A stretch of DNA of 64,000 bases from an uncultured Paracoccaceae bacterium (GCA_937872465.1 CALMSR010000014.1:124001-188000); one strand, 5' to 3'; positions 45,655-55,411 are shown, counted from the stretch's first letter. Numbers and translations are program-made. Notes: generated by a model not told the origin, from the letters alone.

Positions 45655-47361
45655 ATGGCGAGACGGAAATCCGATCCGGCGGACGGCGGCGATGCCGCGT
45701 CCGACCTCGAGGCGACGGCAACCGAGGCTGAGGCCGGACAGGAGGACCCCGGACCGGAAGAGCGGAGCGATCACACCGATCCGGGCTTGGAAACCGAATC
45801 GGCGTTCGGGGAGTCCGAGACGGCCGAGAGCGCGCCGGTGCGCGAGGACAACCCGGACCTGCCCGGCGTCGAGGCCCCGCCGGACGAGGTAACGGCCGCC
45901 GAGATGCCTCCGCCCTGGGGCGACCGGACCCGGGAGGGCGAGGCGGACGACTCCGAGGTCCCGGTCTGGGGGGATCCCGAGGCGGTCGCGAAGGAGACGG
46001 TGACCGGCGGGGCGCAGACCGCGGCCGATGCCGAACCCGAGGCCGCGGCGGATCCCGAGGCAGAGGTGGCCGCCGCGGAGCCGGATGCCCCGCCCGTGGC
46101 CGAAAGCGAAGCCGAAACCACCGCGGCGGCGGCGCCCTACCATGCCCCCGAGGTCGAGGAGCACGAGGAGGAGGCGGGCAGTTCCTTCGCATCGAAGGCG
46201 CTGACCTTCCTCGTGCTGCTGCTTGCGGGGGCCGCCCTGGGGATCTGGGCGGCGCCGAAGGTGGCGCCGATGCTGCCTTCGGGCATGGCGCCGGTGGCGG
46301 CCTGGCTGACGCCGGGCTCCAGCGAGAGCGCGGCCCGCTTCGCCGATCTCGACACGCGGCTCGCCGCGGCGGATGCCCGGATCACGGAACTGGCCCAGCA
46401 GGTGCCGCAGATCGATGCTGCCGAGATCACGGCGAATGCGACCGATGCCGCGAGGAGTGCGGCCGATGCGGTCGAGACGCGGCTCGGGACGCAGATCACC
46501 GAGCTTCGCGACACACTCGGGCAGCTCGACACCTCGGCGATCCGCCAGCAGGTCACCCGGTTGCAGACGGCGGTCGACGGGCAGTCCACCGAACTGGCCG
46601 CGCTGAAGGAGCAGCTCGGTGGTGAGGCGGACGTGAGCAGCCTCAGCGAGGAGGCGGTCGCGCGCATCGACGTCTATCGTGCCGAGCTCGATGGGCTGCG
46701 GGCCGAGTTGGGAACGCTGACGGACAATGTGAGCGCGCTCTCGAGCCGCATCGACGAGGTCGCGGCCACGGCCGACCGCTCGATCGACGCGGCCCAGGCG
46801 CGGGTGGCAGAGATCGAGGCGCAGTCGAACACCGCGATCGACGCCGCGGGTGCCGCGGTCGGCGCCGCCAGCGCGACCGCCGATGTGGCGCAGATCCGGG
46901 CGGCGCTGGCCTCCGGTGCGCCGTTCTCCGAGCCCGCCGAGCGGCTCGCCGCCGCGCCCAATGTCGTGCTGCCCGATGCGCTGATGGCGGTGGCCGGAAA
47001 TGGCGTGCCGACGCTGGCCGATCTGGGCGAGAGTTTCCCCGATGCGGCCCTCGAGGCGATCCGCGCCTCGATCCTCGCGAGCGGCGGCGAAGGCCTGTGG
47101 GGACGGGCCACCGCCTTCCTCGAAGCCCAGGTCGCCAGCCGGTCGCTGGCGCCGGCGGAAGGCAGTGGCCCCGACGCGGTTCTCTCGCGGATGGAGGCGA
47201 GCCTGCGCGCCGACGACCTCGAGGCCGTGCTAGACGAATCGGCGCAGCTGCCGAGCGAATCCGCCGCCGCGATGAGCGGCTGGCTCGACGGGGCCCGGCA
47301 GCGCGTCGCTGCCGAAAAGGCTCTAGCCGAGCTCGCCGGCAGCCTCCCTGCGGCCAACTGA
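45655..47361 (+). CDS. Mitofilin-like membrane protein (COG4223 type)
   Basis: A 568-residue protein. Residues 1-180 are disordered and acidic. One membrane helix lies at about 183-200 ([20 protein letters not shown]). A periplasmic coiled coil follows (residues 220-440) with a compact C-terminal domain ([19 protein letters not shown] to the end). The arrangement matches the alphaproteobacterial mitofilin homologue, the presumed ancestor of mitochondrial Mic60, which shapes intracytoplasmic or inner-membrane structures. It lies between hemD and hemY, as in many alphaproteobacteria. Confidence 0.88.
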   Translation: MARRKSDPADGGDAASDLEATATEAEAGQEDPGPEERSDHTDPGLETESAFGESETAESAPVREDNPDLPGVEAPPDEVTAAEMPPPWGDRTREGEADDSEVPVWGDPEAVAKETVTGGAQTAADAEPEAAADPEAEVAAAEPDAPPVAESEAETTAAAAPYHAPEVEEHEEEAGSSFASKALTFLVLLLAGAALGIWAAPKVAPMLPSGMAPVAAWLTPGSSESAARFADLDTRLAAADARITELAQQVPQIDAAEITANATDAARSAADAVETRLGTQITELRDTLGQLDTSAIRQQVTRLQTAVDGQSTELAALKEQLGGEADVSSLSEEAVARIDVYRAELDGLRAELGTLTDNVSALSSRIDEVAATADRSIDAAQARVAEIEAQSNTAIDAAGAAVGAASATADVAQIRAALASGAPFSEPAERLAAAPNVVLPDALMAVAGNGVPTLADLGESFPDAALEAIRASILASGGEGLWGRATAFLEAQVASRSLAPAEGSGPDAVLSRMEASLRADDLEAVLDESAQLPSESAAAMSGWLDGARQRVAAEKALAELAGSLPAAN

Positions 47362-47375
47362 ACGGGAGGCGTGCG

Positions 47376-48899
47376 ATGCTCTGGTCCCTCTTGAAGGTCA
47401 TTGTCTTCCTCGCCATCGCGCTGGCGCTCGCTTTCGGCGCCGCCTGGCTGCTCGAGAGCCCCGGCGAGGTCCGGATCGCCTTCGCCGGTCGCGAATTCGC
47501 GCTGACCCCGATCGGCTTCGTCATCGCGCTGGCGCTCTTCCTCGTCGCGGCGCTGATCGTGCTCAAGATCATCGGCTTCCTCGGGGCGGTGATGCGCTTC
47601 CTGCTCGGGGACGAGACCGCGATAAGCCGCTATTTCAGCCGCGCCCGCGAGCGCCGCGGCTTCGACGCGCTTTCCGACAGCATGGTGGCGCTGGCCGAGG
47701 GCGACCCGCGGCTCGCGACCAAGAAGGCGGCCACGGCGGAAAAGTTGCTGCGCCGCCCCGAAGTGACCCGGCTCCTCGGCGCGCAGGCGGCGGAGTTGAG
47801 CGGCGACGACCGCAAGGCGCAGGCCTATTACAAGAGCATGCTGGAGAACGACCGCACCCGCTTCGTCGGCGTGAAGGGGCTGATGCACCAGAAGCTCGAG
47901 GCCGGCGAAACCGATACCGCGCTGGCGCTGGCCAAGAAGGCCTTCGCGCTCCGGCCGCAGAACCCGGCGCTGCTGCGCACGCTCTTCGACCTGCAATCGA
48001 GCACGGCGGACTGGTCGGGCGCGCGCAAGACGCTCAATGCCTCGATGCAGGCGCGCATGCTGCCGCGGGACGTCGGCACGCGCCGCGACGCGGTGCTGTC
48101 GCTCGCCGATGCCCGTGCCGCCTTCGCCGAAGGCAATGCCGCGCGCGGCAACGAGGCGGCGCTGCAGGCCAACAAGCTCGCGCCGACGCTGGTTCCCGCC
48201 GCGGCGCTTGCTGCCGGGGTCCATGTCGAGAAGGGCTCGAAGCGGCGCGCGACCAAGGTGCTGACCGCGGCCTGGGGCGCCAATCCGCATCCCGATCTCG
48301 CGGCCGCCTTCGCGGCCATCGTGCCCGACGAGACGCCGGCGGCGCGGCGCAAGCGCTTCGAGACCCTGATCGCCGCGGCGCCGAAACATGCCGAGAGCCG
48401 GCTGCTGGCCACCGAGCTGGCGCTGGCGGCCGAGGATTTCCCCGGCGCGCGCAAGGTGCTGGGCGATCTTCCGGTCACCGATCCGACGACCCGCAGCCTC
48501 GCGCTGATGGCGGCGATCGAGCGCGGCCAGGGCGCGAGCGAGGCGGTGGTGCGGGGCTGGCTGGCCAAGGCGCTCAACGCCTCGCGCGGGCCGCAATGGA
48601 CCTGCGAGAAATGCAACCACGTGCATGCGGCCTGGGCCCCGGTCTGCGACAATTGCGGTGCATTCGACACGCTCGCCTGGAAGACCGCCCCCCATGCGGA
48701 GCGCAGCGCGCTCGACCAGGCGGCGATGCTGCCGCTGATCGTCGGCGATCCCGATCCAGAGCCTGCGCCGGTGCCGGAGCCCACCCCCGAATCGGCTGCC
48801 GCATCCCGGCCGGCGGAGGAAGAGGAAGTGGTCCCGCCGCGGCCCGACATCGAGGATGCGGAGCTGGCCGAGGGCGCTGGCGCGCCTTTCCGGCGCTGA
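47376..48899 (+). CDS. hemY: HemY-like tetratricopeptide membrane protein with zinc ribbon
   Basis: A 507-residue protein. Two membrane helices occupy residues 4-25 and 41-65, the HemY_N domain follows, then TPR-like helical repeats (residues 110-400). A C-terminal zinc ribbon is visible: CEKC near residue 409 and CDNCG near 422. This is the TPR-containing HemY associated with haem pathway operons, not the oxidase also called hemY. It starts 14 bases after the mitofilin-like gene. Confidence 0.88.
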   Translation: MLWSLLKVIVFLAIALALAFGAAWLLESPGEVRIAFAGREFALTPIGFVIALALFLVAALIVLKIIGFLGAVMRFLLGDETAISRYFSRARERRGFDALSDSMVALAEGDPRLATKKAATAEKLLRRPEVTRLLGAQAAELSGDDRKAQAYYKSMLENDRTRFVGVKGLMHQKLEAGETDTALALAKKAFALRPQNPALLRTLFDLQSSTADWSGARKTLNASMQARMLPRDVGTRRDAVLSLADARAAFAEGNAARGNEAALQANKLAPTLVPAAALAAGVHVEKGSKRRATKVLTAAWGANPHPDLAAAFAAIVPDETPAARRKRFETLIAAAPKHAESRLLATELALAAEDFPGARKVLGDLPVTDPTTRSLALMAAIERGQGASEAVVRGWLAKALNASRGPQWTCEKCNHVHAAWAPVCDNCGAFDTLAWKTAPHAERSALDQAAMLPLIVGDPDPEPAPVPEPTPESAAASRPAEEEEVVPPRPDIEDAELAEGAGAPFRR

Positions 48900-49147
48900 G
48901 CCCGGCGAATCCGGGCCGCGCTTAACCGGATCTTATGGCTCCTGCGGCAAGTCTCCCCGCTGGGTGGCTGCAACCTGAGGTTGGGGTCGGGATCTGGGGG
49001 GATCTACATGTCTGTCAGGCTGTCATGCCTCGTGCCGAAGGCCACGGAATCCGGCTGCGCGCGGCTCGATCCGATCACGTCCCGGCCGAATCACCCGCCA
49101 TGCCTCGCCGACCGTGGCGCTACCGGCCAAGTGCGCTCGGATGGTTC

Positions 49148-50608
49148 ATGGGGCAAACGCAAGGGATGATGCGCGACATGTCGAACCAGGCAGCCCCCGG
49201 CGGGCGCCCCGGCGCGGTCCGGGCCATCCTCCAGCCGCCGGGGCGCGGCGCGACGCTTCCCGCCTCGATCGGGCGCCTCTCCGGGCAGCGCGGCGGCGTC
49301 CCCGAGGCGAGCGTGCTCGACGGGCTCAGCCGGATGCCCAACCGCCAGGCGTTCTTCCGCGATATCGCGCGGGGCACCGGGGGCCGCAACACGCTGGTCC
49401 TGGTCACCCTCGCCGACGCCCGGGCCTTCGATGGCATGCGCGCGGCCCTCGGCCATGTGCTGGCGGACAATTTCGTGCGCGCCGGCGCGCATCGCCTGGC
49501 GCGCATCGTCGGCACCGGCACGCCGATCTACCATGTCAGCACGCTCGCCTTCGCCTTCCGCTTGCCGGGAAGCTGCGCGCCCTCGGCCCCGCCGCTGATC
49601 CGGCGGATCGTCGAGGGTTTCCGCGAGCCGCTCCGGCTCGACGGCATCCCGATCGAGACCCGGCTCGGAATCGGGCTGCGGGTCTCGGGCGGACCCGGCG
49701 CCAGCCCGGCGGAGGATCTTCGCGCGGCCCTTTCCGCCGCGCAGCAGAGCCATGCCGGCAAGTCCGGCTGGGCCTGGTACGACCTCGAGAGCGACGAGGC
49801 GCACCGGCGCACCTTCCAGATCCTCACCAACCTGACCGCCGCGCTCGAGGCCGAGAGCCAGCTCGAACTGCATTATCAGCCCAAGATCTGCCTCGCGACC
49901 CGCACCTGCGACAGCGTCGAGGCGCTGGTGCGCTGGACGCATCCCGTGCTCGGGCCGGTCTCGCCGGCGGAATTCGTGCCGCTGGCCGAGGCGACGGTGC
50001 TGGTGACCCCGCTGACCCGCTGGGTGATCGACGCCGCGACGCGGCAGATCGTGGAATGGCGGCGCAAGGGGCTCCACATGCGGGTCGCCATCAACATCTC
50101 GCCGCGCAACCTCGAGGAGCCGGACTTCGTCGAATACCTGCTCTTCAACTGTGCGGCGCGCGGGATCGACCACGGCGCGCTGGAGCTTGAGGTCACCGAG
50201 GGCGTCAGTGCCGACGAGGGCTCGCTGATCACCGACCGCATCACCGCGCTGCGGGCCCTCGGCTTTCACATCGCCATCGACGATTTCGGCGCCGGCTTCA
50301 GCAACATGGCCTATCTCACCCGGCTCTCGGCCAATACCTTGAAGATCGACCGCAGTCTGGTGAGCGGGCTCGCCGCCGGGGCGCAGAACGGCCGGCTCGT
50401 GGCGGGCATCGTGCAGATGGGCCACGACCTCGGCTACAAGATCGTGGCCGAAGGCGTGGAGACCGAGCGCGAGCTCGACCTGCTCGCCGACTGGGGCTGC
50501 GACGTCGGCCAGGGCTGGCATTTCGGCCGGCCGATGTCGGCGGACAGGTTCTTCGACTGGCACCGGGGCGCCTGGGACGAGCAGCCGCCGGCGGCGGCCC
50601 GGGGATAG
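49148..50608 (+). CDS. EAL-domain c-di-GMP phosphodiesterase with degenerate GGDEF
   Basis: About 486 residues; the start is uncertain (ATG 49148, 49166 or 49178). The N-terminal half is GGDEF-like in layout (NRQAFFRDIAR) but lacks the GGDEF signature, so it is probably non-catalytic. The EAL domain is complete: EALVRW (Glu258), AINISPRNL, LELEVTEG, IDDFGAGFSNM, LKIDRSLV, EGVET and VGQGWHFGRPM. It should hydrolyse c-di-GMP. The protein has no membrane segments. It is convergent with the mutase gene. Confidence 0.9.
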   Translation: MGQTQGMMRDMSNQAAPGGRPGAVRAILQPPGRGATLPASIGRLSGQRGGVPEASVLDGLSRMPNRQAFFRDIARGTGGRNTLVLVTLADARAFDGMRAALGHVLADNFVRAGAHRLARIVGTGTPIYHVSTLAFAFRLPGSCAPSAPPLIRRIVEGFREPLRLDGIPIETRLGIGLRVSGGPGASPAEDLRAALSAAQQSHAGKSGWAWYDLESDEAHRRTFQILTNLTAALEAESQLELHYQPKICLATRTCDSVEALVRWTHPVLGPVSPAEFVPLAEATVLVTPLTRWVIDAATRQIVEWRRKGLHMRVAINISPRNLEEPDFVEYLLFNCAARGIDHGALELEVTEGVSADEGSLITDRITALRALGFHIAIDDFGAGFSNMAYLTRLSANTLKIDRSLVSGLAAGAQNGRLVAGIVQMGHDLGYKIVAEGVETERELDLLADWGCDVGQGWHFGRPMSADRFFDWHRGAWDEQPPAAARG

Positions 50609-50659
50609 CGTCGCCTCCGGGGAGACATGTCCGGGCGCGCCGGAAAAACGCCCCGCGTG

Positions 50660-52621
50660 TCAGGCCGCCGCGCGGCCGGCCTCGGCGGCCAGGGCGATGA
50701 TGTCGGCCATGATCCGGTTCAGCTCGAAATCCTTCGGCGTATAGACCCGCGCGATGCCGAAGGAGCGCAGCGCCGCCGCATCCGCCTCGGGAATGATGCC
50801 GCCGATCACCACCGGCACGCCCTCGAGCCCGGCCTCGCGCATCCGCCGCATCACCTCCTCAGCCAGCGGCAGATGGCTGCCCGAGAGGATCGAGAGCCCC
50901 ACCACATGCACCGATTCCTCGAGCGCGGCATTGACGATCTGCGCCGGGGTCAGGCGTATCCCCTCATAGACCACCTCCATGCCGCAGTCCCGCGCCCGCA
51001 CCGCGATCTGCTCGGCGCCGTTGGAATGCCCGTCGAGGCCGGGCTTGCCGACCAGGAACTTGACGCGCCGCCCGAGCCGCGCGCTCGCCGCCTCCACCGC
51101 CTTGCGCAGCTCCCCGATATCGCCCGAGGGCGCCCGCGCCGCCGCGCCGACCCCGGTCGGCGCGCGATATTCCCCGAAGGCCTCGCGCATCGCCGCCCCC
51201 CATTCCCCGGTGGTCACGCCCGCCTTCGCCGCCGCGATCGAGGCCGGCATCACGTTCGTGCCGGCCCGCGCCGCCTTGCCCAGAGCCTCGAGCGCCTCGG
51301 CGACCCTCGCCGGGTCGCGCGCCGCGCGCCAATCCGCCAGCGCCGCGACCCGCTCGGCCTCCAGCCCCGGATCGACCGTCATGATGCCGCCGTCGCCGGC
51401 GGTCAGCGGGCTCGGCTCGGCCTCCACGTAGCGGTTGACCCCGACGACCACCGTCTCGCCCGACTCGATGCGCGCCAGCCGCGCCGCGTTGGCCGAGACC
51501 AGCCGCCCCTTCATGTAGCCGATCGCCGCCACCGCCCCGCCCATCGCCTCGATGCGTGCCAGCTCCGCGCGGGCGGCCTCCTTGAGCTCCGCCACCCGCG
51601 CCGCCACCGCCGGATTGCCGTCGAAGAGATCGCCGTATTCCAGCAGATCCGTCTCGTAGGCGACGATCTGCTGCATCCTGAGCGACCATTGTTGGTCGAA
51701 GGGGCGCGGCAGGCCCAGCGCCTCGTTCCAGGCCGGCAGCTGCACCGCCCGCGCCCGCGCGCGTTTCGAGAGCACCACCGCCAGCATCTCGATCAGGATG
51801 CGATAGACGTTGTTCTCCGGCTGCTGCTCGGTGAGGCCAAGCGAATTGACCTGCACCCCGTAGCGGAACCGGCGCTGCCGCTCCTCGGTCACGCCGTAGC
51901 GCTCGCGCGCGATCTCGTCCCAGAGCTCGGCGAAGGCGCGCATCTTGCACATCTCGGTGACGAAACGGATCCCGGCGTTCACGAAGAACGAGATGCGGGC
52001 CACGGCTCCGGGGAAGTCCTCGGCCGGCATGCGCCCGCGGATCTCGTCGAGCACCGCCATCGCCGTGGCCAGCGCGAAGGCCAGCTCCTGCTCCGGCGTC
52101 GCGCCGGCCTCCTGCAGGTGATAGGAGCAGACGTTGGTCGGGTTCCATTTCGGCACGTTCGCGAAGCAATATTCCGCCACGTCGGCGATCAGCCGCAGCG
52201 AGGGCTCGGGTGGAAAGACATAGGTCCCGCGCGAGAGATATTCCTTGACGATGTCGTTCTGCACCGTGCCCTGCAGCTTCGCCGGATCCGCCCCCTGCTC
52301 CTCGGCGACCGCCACATAGAGCGCCAGCAGCCAGGCCGCCGTCGCGTTGATGGTCATCGAGGTGTTCATCGCCTCGAGCGGGATCGAGTCGAAGAGCGCG
52401 CGCATGTCGCCCAGATGGCCGATCGGCACCCCGACCTTGCCGACCTCGCCACGGGCGAGCACATGGTCGCTGTCGTAGCCGGTCTGGGTCGGCAGGTCGA
52501 AGGCCACCGAAAGCCCGGTCTGGCCACGCGCCAGATTGGCGCGATAGAGCGCGTTCGACGCCGCGGCAGACGAATGTCCGGCATAGGTGCGGAACAGCCA
52601 GGGTGCGTCGCGTTCGGCCAT
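50660..52621 (-). CDS. ecm: Ethylmalonyl-CoA mutase
   Basis: A 653-residue B12 mutase from ATG 52621 (MAERDAPWLFRTYAGHSSAAA). The large domain starts with TAGHSSA-type substrate contacts, AFDLPTQTGYDSDH; the cobalamin domain has DGHSNGAEQ and VGLSILSGSH near the C-terminus. Ethylmalonyl-CoA mutase is a dedicated member of the methylmalonyl-CoA mutase family in the acetate-assimilating ethylmalonyl-CoA pathway. The adjoining divergent ccr supports ecm over methylmalonyl-CoA mutase. Confidence 0.92.
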   Translation of the reverse strand: MAERDAPWLFRTYAGHSSAAASNALYRANLARGQTGLSVAFDLPTQTGYDSDHVLARGEVGKVGVPIGHLGDMRALFDSIPLEAMNTSMTINATAAWLLALYVAVAEEQGADPAKLQGTVQNDIVKEYLSRGTYVFPPEPSLRLIADVAEYCFANVPKWNPTNVCSYHLQEAGATPEQELAFALATAMAVLDEIRGRMPAEDFPGAVARISFFVNAGIRFVTEMCKMRAFAELWDEIARERYGVTEERQRRFRYGVQVNSLGLTEQQPENNVYRILIEMLAVVLSKRARARAVQLPAWNEALGLPRPFDQQWSLRMQQIVAYETDLLEYGDLFDGNPAVAARVAELKEAARAELARIEAMGGAVAAIGYMKGRLVSANAARLARIESGETVVVGVNRYVEAEPSPLTAGDGGIMTVDPGLEAERVAALADWRAARDPARVAEALEALGKAARAGTNVMPASIAAAKAGVTTGEWGAAMREAFGEYRAPTGVGAAARAPSGDIGELRKAVEAASARLGRRVKFLVGKPGLDGHSNGAEQIAVRARDCGMEVVYEGIRLTPAQIVNAALEESVHVVGLSILSGSHLPLAEEVMRRMREAGLEGVPVVIGGIIPEADAAALRSFGIARVYTPKDFELNRIMADIIALAAEAGRAAA

Positions 52622-53018
52622 GCGGATCTCCGTGGATTCGTCTTGCACTGCACAAAAAGACACACTCGGCCATGCCGGACAAGATCGTTTCCGGCTGCGC
52701 GGCGGCGGCGAAAGAAACCGAAGACCCCTGGCGGCCGTTCTCCGGCCAGGCGCGCCCGGCCGGAACGTGCTGCCCGCAGTCGCGAGACCCGAGCATGGGC
52801 GGTGCATGGGTTGTGCATGCCGCGCGCATGCGCAATTCTCCACTCTGGCCGCCGTGATGGCGCTGGACAGCGGCCTGCGCCTTTCCCGGCTGCTGCCGCA
52901 GCGCACAAATCCGGTTGCGCCCGGTGCCTGACAATGCAAGAAACGAAATCGACCTGAAATCGCAACATAATTGCGCTGATTGCTTCCGGCGGATGCGCAA
53001 ATGCCAAGGACGAAGCCC
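52622..53018. promoter_or_regulatory. Divergent ecm-ccr promoter region
   Basis: About 400 bases without a convincing gene. Candidate elements: TTGCACTGCACAA near 52647, AATGCAAG near 52933 and the perfect inverted repeat CGCAA-CATAA-TTGCG at 52961-52975. TTGCA-type half-sites resemble sites of RamB/ScfR-type acyl-CoA regulators described in related organisms; assignment is inferred from pattern and pathway. The stretch is more AT-rich than the flanking genes. Confidence 0.45.
52961..52975. promoter_or_regulatory. Inverted repeat CGCAA-N5-TTGCG
   Basis: A perfect 5-base inverted repeat with a 5-base spacer, 44 bases before the ccr start. It is a candidate regulator-binding site for ccr. Confidence 0.45.
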
Positions 53019-54323
53019 ATGCCGCCTCTTGATGCCCCCGCCGCGGCGCCGAGCTATGACGCGCCGCAGAAGGACCTCTACGAGATCGGAGAGATTCCGC
53101 CGCTCGGCTATGTTCCGAAGAAGATGTATGCCTGGGCGATAAGAAAGGAGCGCCACGGCGAGCCGGACCAGTCTTTCCAGGTCGAAGTGGTTGATACTCC
53201 GAAGCTGGACAGCCATGAAGTTCTCGTCTTCGTCATGGCTGCCGGCGTCAACTACAACGGCATCTGGGCCGGACTCGGGATTCCGATCTCTCCCTTCGAT
53301 ATTCACAAGGCCGATTACCATATCGCCGGCTCCGATGCTTCGGGAATAGTCTGGGCCGTCGGCGACAAGGTCACGCGATGGAAGATCGGCGACGAAGTGG
53401 TCATCCATTGCAATCAGGACGATGGCGACGACGAATATTGCAACGGCGGCGATCCGATGTATTCGCCAAGCCAGCGTATCTGGGGCTATGAGACGCCGAA
53501 CGGTAGTTTTGCACAGTTTACAAACGTCCAGTCTCAACAGCTGATGCAGCGTCCACGTCATCTGACATGGGAAGCGAGCGCCTGTTATACTCTAACGCTC
53601 GCCACCGCCTTCCGCATGCTCTTCGGCCACCCGCCCCACGAACTCCGCCCCGGCCAGAACGTGCTGGTCTGGGGCGCCTCGGGGGGGCTCGGATCCTTCG
53701 CGATCCAGCTGGTCAACGCCGCCGGCGGCAATGCGATCGGCGTGATCTCCGACGAGAGCAAGCGGGAATTCGTCCAGTCGCTCGGGGCGAAGGGCGTCAT
53801 CAACCGCAAGAACTTCGATTGCTGGGGCCAGATGCCCAAGGTGAACACGCCCGAATACAAGGCCTGGCTCACCGAGACGCGCAAGTTCGGCAAGGCGATC
53901 TGGGACATCACCGGAAAGGGCGTCAACGTCGATCTCGTCTTCGAGCACCCCGGCGAGGCGACCTTTCCGGTCTCGGTGATCGTCGTCAAGAAGGGCGGCA
54001 TGGTCGTCATCTGCGCCGGAACCTCCGGCTACAACCTGACCCTCGATGCGCGCTATCTCTGGATGAACCAAAAGCGCGTCCAGGGCAGCCATTTCGCCAA
54101 TCTCATGCAGGCGAGCGCGGCCAACAAGCTCATGCTGGAACGGCGCCTCGACCCCTGCATGTCCGAGGTGCTGCCCTGGGACCAGGTGCCCGACGCCCAT
54201 GTGAAGATGCGCCGGAACGAGCACAAGCCCGGCAACATGGCGGTTCTCGTCAGCGCTCCGGTGACCGGTCTGCGCACCTTCGAGGACACGCTGGAGGCGA
54301 GCCGCACCTCGGCCGGACGTTAA
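53019..54323 (+). CDS. ccr: Crotonyl-CoA carboxylase/reductase
   Basis: A 434-residue MDR-family enzyme from ATG 53019 (MPPLDAPAAAP) with AAGGA 8 bases upstream; earlier starts at 53001 and TTG 52980 are possible. Motifs typical of Ccr are KDLYEIGEIPPLGYVPKKMY, VNYNGIWAGLG, VHCNQDDGDDEYCNGGD-type substrate loop (visible as HCNQDDGDDEYCNGGD) and the NADPH fold WGASGGLGSFAIQL. It carboxylates crotonyl-CoA to ethylmalonyl-CoA. Codon use changes near 53590: the first 190 codons are much richer in A/T third bases than the rest. Confidence 0.96.
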   Translation: MPPLDAPAAAPSYDAPQKDLYEIGEIPPLGYVPKKMYAWAIRKERHGEPDQSFQVEVVDTPKLDSHEVLVFVMAAGVNYNGIWAGLGIPISPFDIHKADYHIAGSDASGIVWAVGDKVTRWKIGDEVVIHCNQDDGDDEYCNGGDPMYSPSQRIWGYETPNGSFAQFTNVQSQQLMQRPRHLTWEASACYTLTLATAFRMLFGHPPHELRPGQNVLVWGASGGLGSFAIQLVNAAGGNAIGVISDESKREFVQSLGAKGVINRKNFDCWGQMPKVNTPEYKAWLTETRKFGKAIWDITGKGVNVDLVFEHPGEATFPVSVIVVKKGGMVVICAGTSGYNLTLDARYLWMNQKRVQGSHFANLMQASAANKLMLERRLDPCMSEVLPWDQVPDAHVKMRRNEHKPGNMAVLVSAPVTGLRTFEDTLEASRTSAGR

Positions 54324-54339
54324 CGAATGAGGAATGCTC

Positions 54340-54372
54340 GCGAATCACCCGCTCAACGCGTGGGTGATTCGC
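54340..54372. terminator. 11-bp stem hairpin after ccr, with pseudoknot potential
   Basis: GCGAATCACCC (54340-54350) pairs perfectly with GGGTGATTCGC (54362-54372). The loop begins GCTCAAC, which can pair with GTTGAGC at 54379-54385, giving a possible pseudoknot. A weak TGTTTTC tract follows further on. It may end the ccr transcript or act as a structured leader for the luxR side. Confidence 0.6.
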
Positions 54373-54519
54373 TCATAGGTTGAGCGATCCCTGTGTTTTC
54401 AATACTTTGGCTGCGCGGTGCCCCACCATTTCCGGGGTGGCAATATTGGTGAATTTATCGAAACGGGCGGCAGTGGTATTAACCTTTCATGGCAACCGCT
54501 TAACCACAGGGGACCGTCA

Positions 54520-54732
54520 ATGAAAGCCTACTGGGTAATTGATATTCTCAAGGACATCAGGCAGTTTTCCGAGAAGAACGGTATGGTTGTGCTTGCCGAA
54601 CAGCTTGACGATGCTATCTTCGTCGCGGCCAGCGAGATCGGTATGAAGCTCTCGGGCAGCGGAACGGTTGGCTGTGGCAAGGGAATCCCTAGAGGCGCTA
54701 CTGGAACGACTGCAGACCACGAAGTCCATTGA
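54520..54732 (+). CDS. Small protein overlapping luxR
   Basis: A 70-residue ORF with ATG 54520 preceded by AGGGGACC. Residues 1-42 look like a real helical domain (MKAYWVIDILKDIRQFSEKN, VLAEQLDDAIFVAASEIG); the last 25 residues are low-complexity and lie over the luxR start in another frame. It overlaps luxR by about 65 bases, which suggests translational coupling. I do not recognise a family; a role with the LuxR is inferred from position. Confidence 0.6.
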   Translation: MKAYWVIDILKDIRQFSEKNGMVVLAEQLDDAIFVAASEIGMKLSGSGTVGCGKGIPRGATGTTADHEVH

Positions 54733-55411
54733 GGAACTTCAGGTCTGGGCGCATGAACTTCGCGACCATCTCGGCGTCACCCACGTTCTCTACCACACGG
54801 TAAAGTTGAACGGCGAAAACGTCGGAGCCTTCACCTACGACATCGAATGGGTGAGGATCTACATCGAGAACGACTACAAATCGATCGACCCGGTGGTGCT
54901 CGGGGGGGTGCGGCGGTTCCACCCCATCGACTGGAAGACGCTCGACTGGTCCCCTCCTGCCGCAAGGAAGCTTCTGCGTGACGCCATGACATTCGGCATC
55001 GGCAACCAGGGCTGGTCGATCCCGCTCTGGGGGCCGGCCGGCGAGTTCGCCATGTTCACGGTGAACCATCGGGCGAGCGACGACGAATGGCAGGCGATCA
55101 CCCGCGAAAGGGCAAAGGATTTCCTTCTGATCGCGCATCTGGTGCACCAGCAGGCCAAGCGCATCATCAACCGGGAGGTGGCGGAGCCCACTCGGGAACT
55201 CTCCCCGCGGGAGCGCGAGGCGCTTACCATGCTGAGCGCCGGCATGAACCGGGCCGAGGTCGCCGACCGCCTGCACATCTCGGAGAACACGCTGCGGGCC
55301 TATATCGATTCCGCCCGGCACAAGCTAGGGGCGATGAATGTGACCCACGCGGTGGCCCTGGCGCTCTCGCATGGCATCATCGGACCGAACGAGGCGTTGC
55401 CGAAATACTAG
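54668..55411 (+). CDS. LuxR-family quorum-sensing transcription regulator
   Basis: A 247-residue protein (TTG 54668 or GTG 54674 start). Residues 20-165 are an autoinducer-binding domain with the conserved Trp/Tyr/Asp/Trp/Gly positions (TYDIEWVRIYIENDYKSIDP, FGIGNQGWSIPLWG). Residues 175-245 are the LuxR helix-turn-helix (LSPREREALTMLSAGMNRAE, RLHISENTLRAYIDSARHKL). It sits 71 bases before luxI on the same strand, so it probably controls it. Confidence 0.93.
   Translation: MAVARESLEALLERLQTTKSIEELQVWAHELRDHLGVTHVLYHTVKLNGENVGAFTYDIEWVRIYIENDYKSIDPVVLGGVRRFHPIDWKTLDWSPPAARKLLRDAMTFGIGNQGWSIPLWGPAGEFAMFTVNHRASDDEWQAITRERAKDFLLIAHLVHQQAKRIINREVAEPTRELSPREREALTMLSAGMNRAEVADRLHISENTLRAYIDSARHKLGAMNVTHAVALALSHGIIGPNEALPKY

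Noticed and set aside
50964..53561. Long minus-strand frame across the mutase and ccr start
   Set aside because: It is an out-of-frame reading of ecm, with low-complexity Gly/Arg content and no motif.
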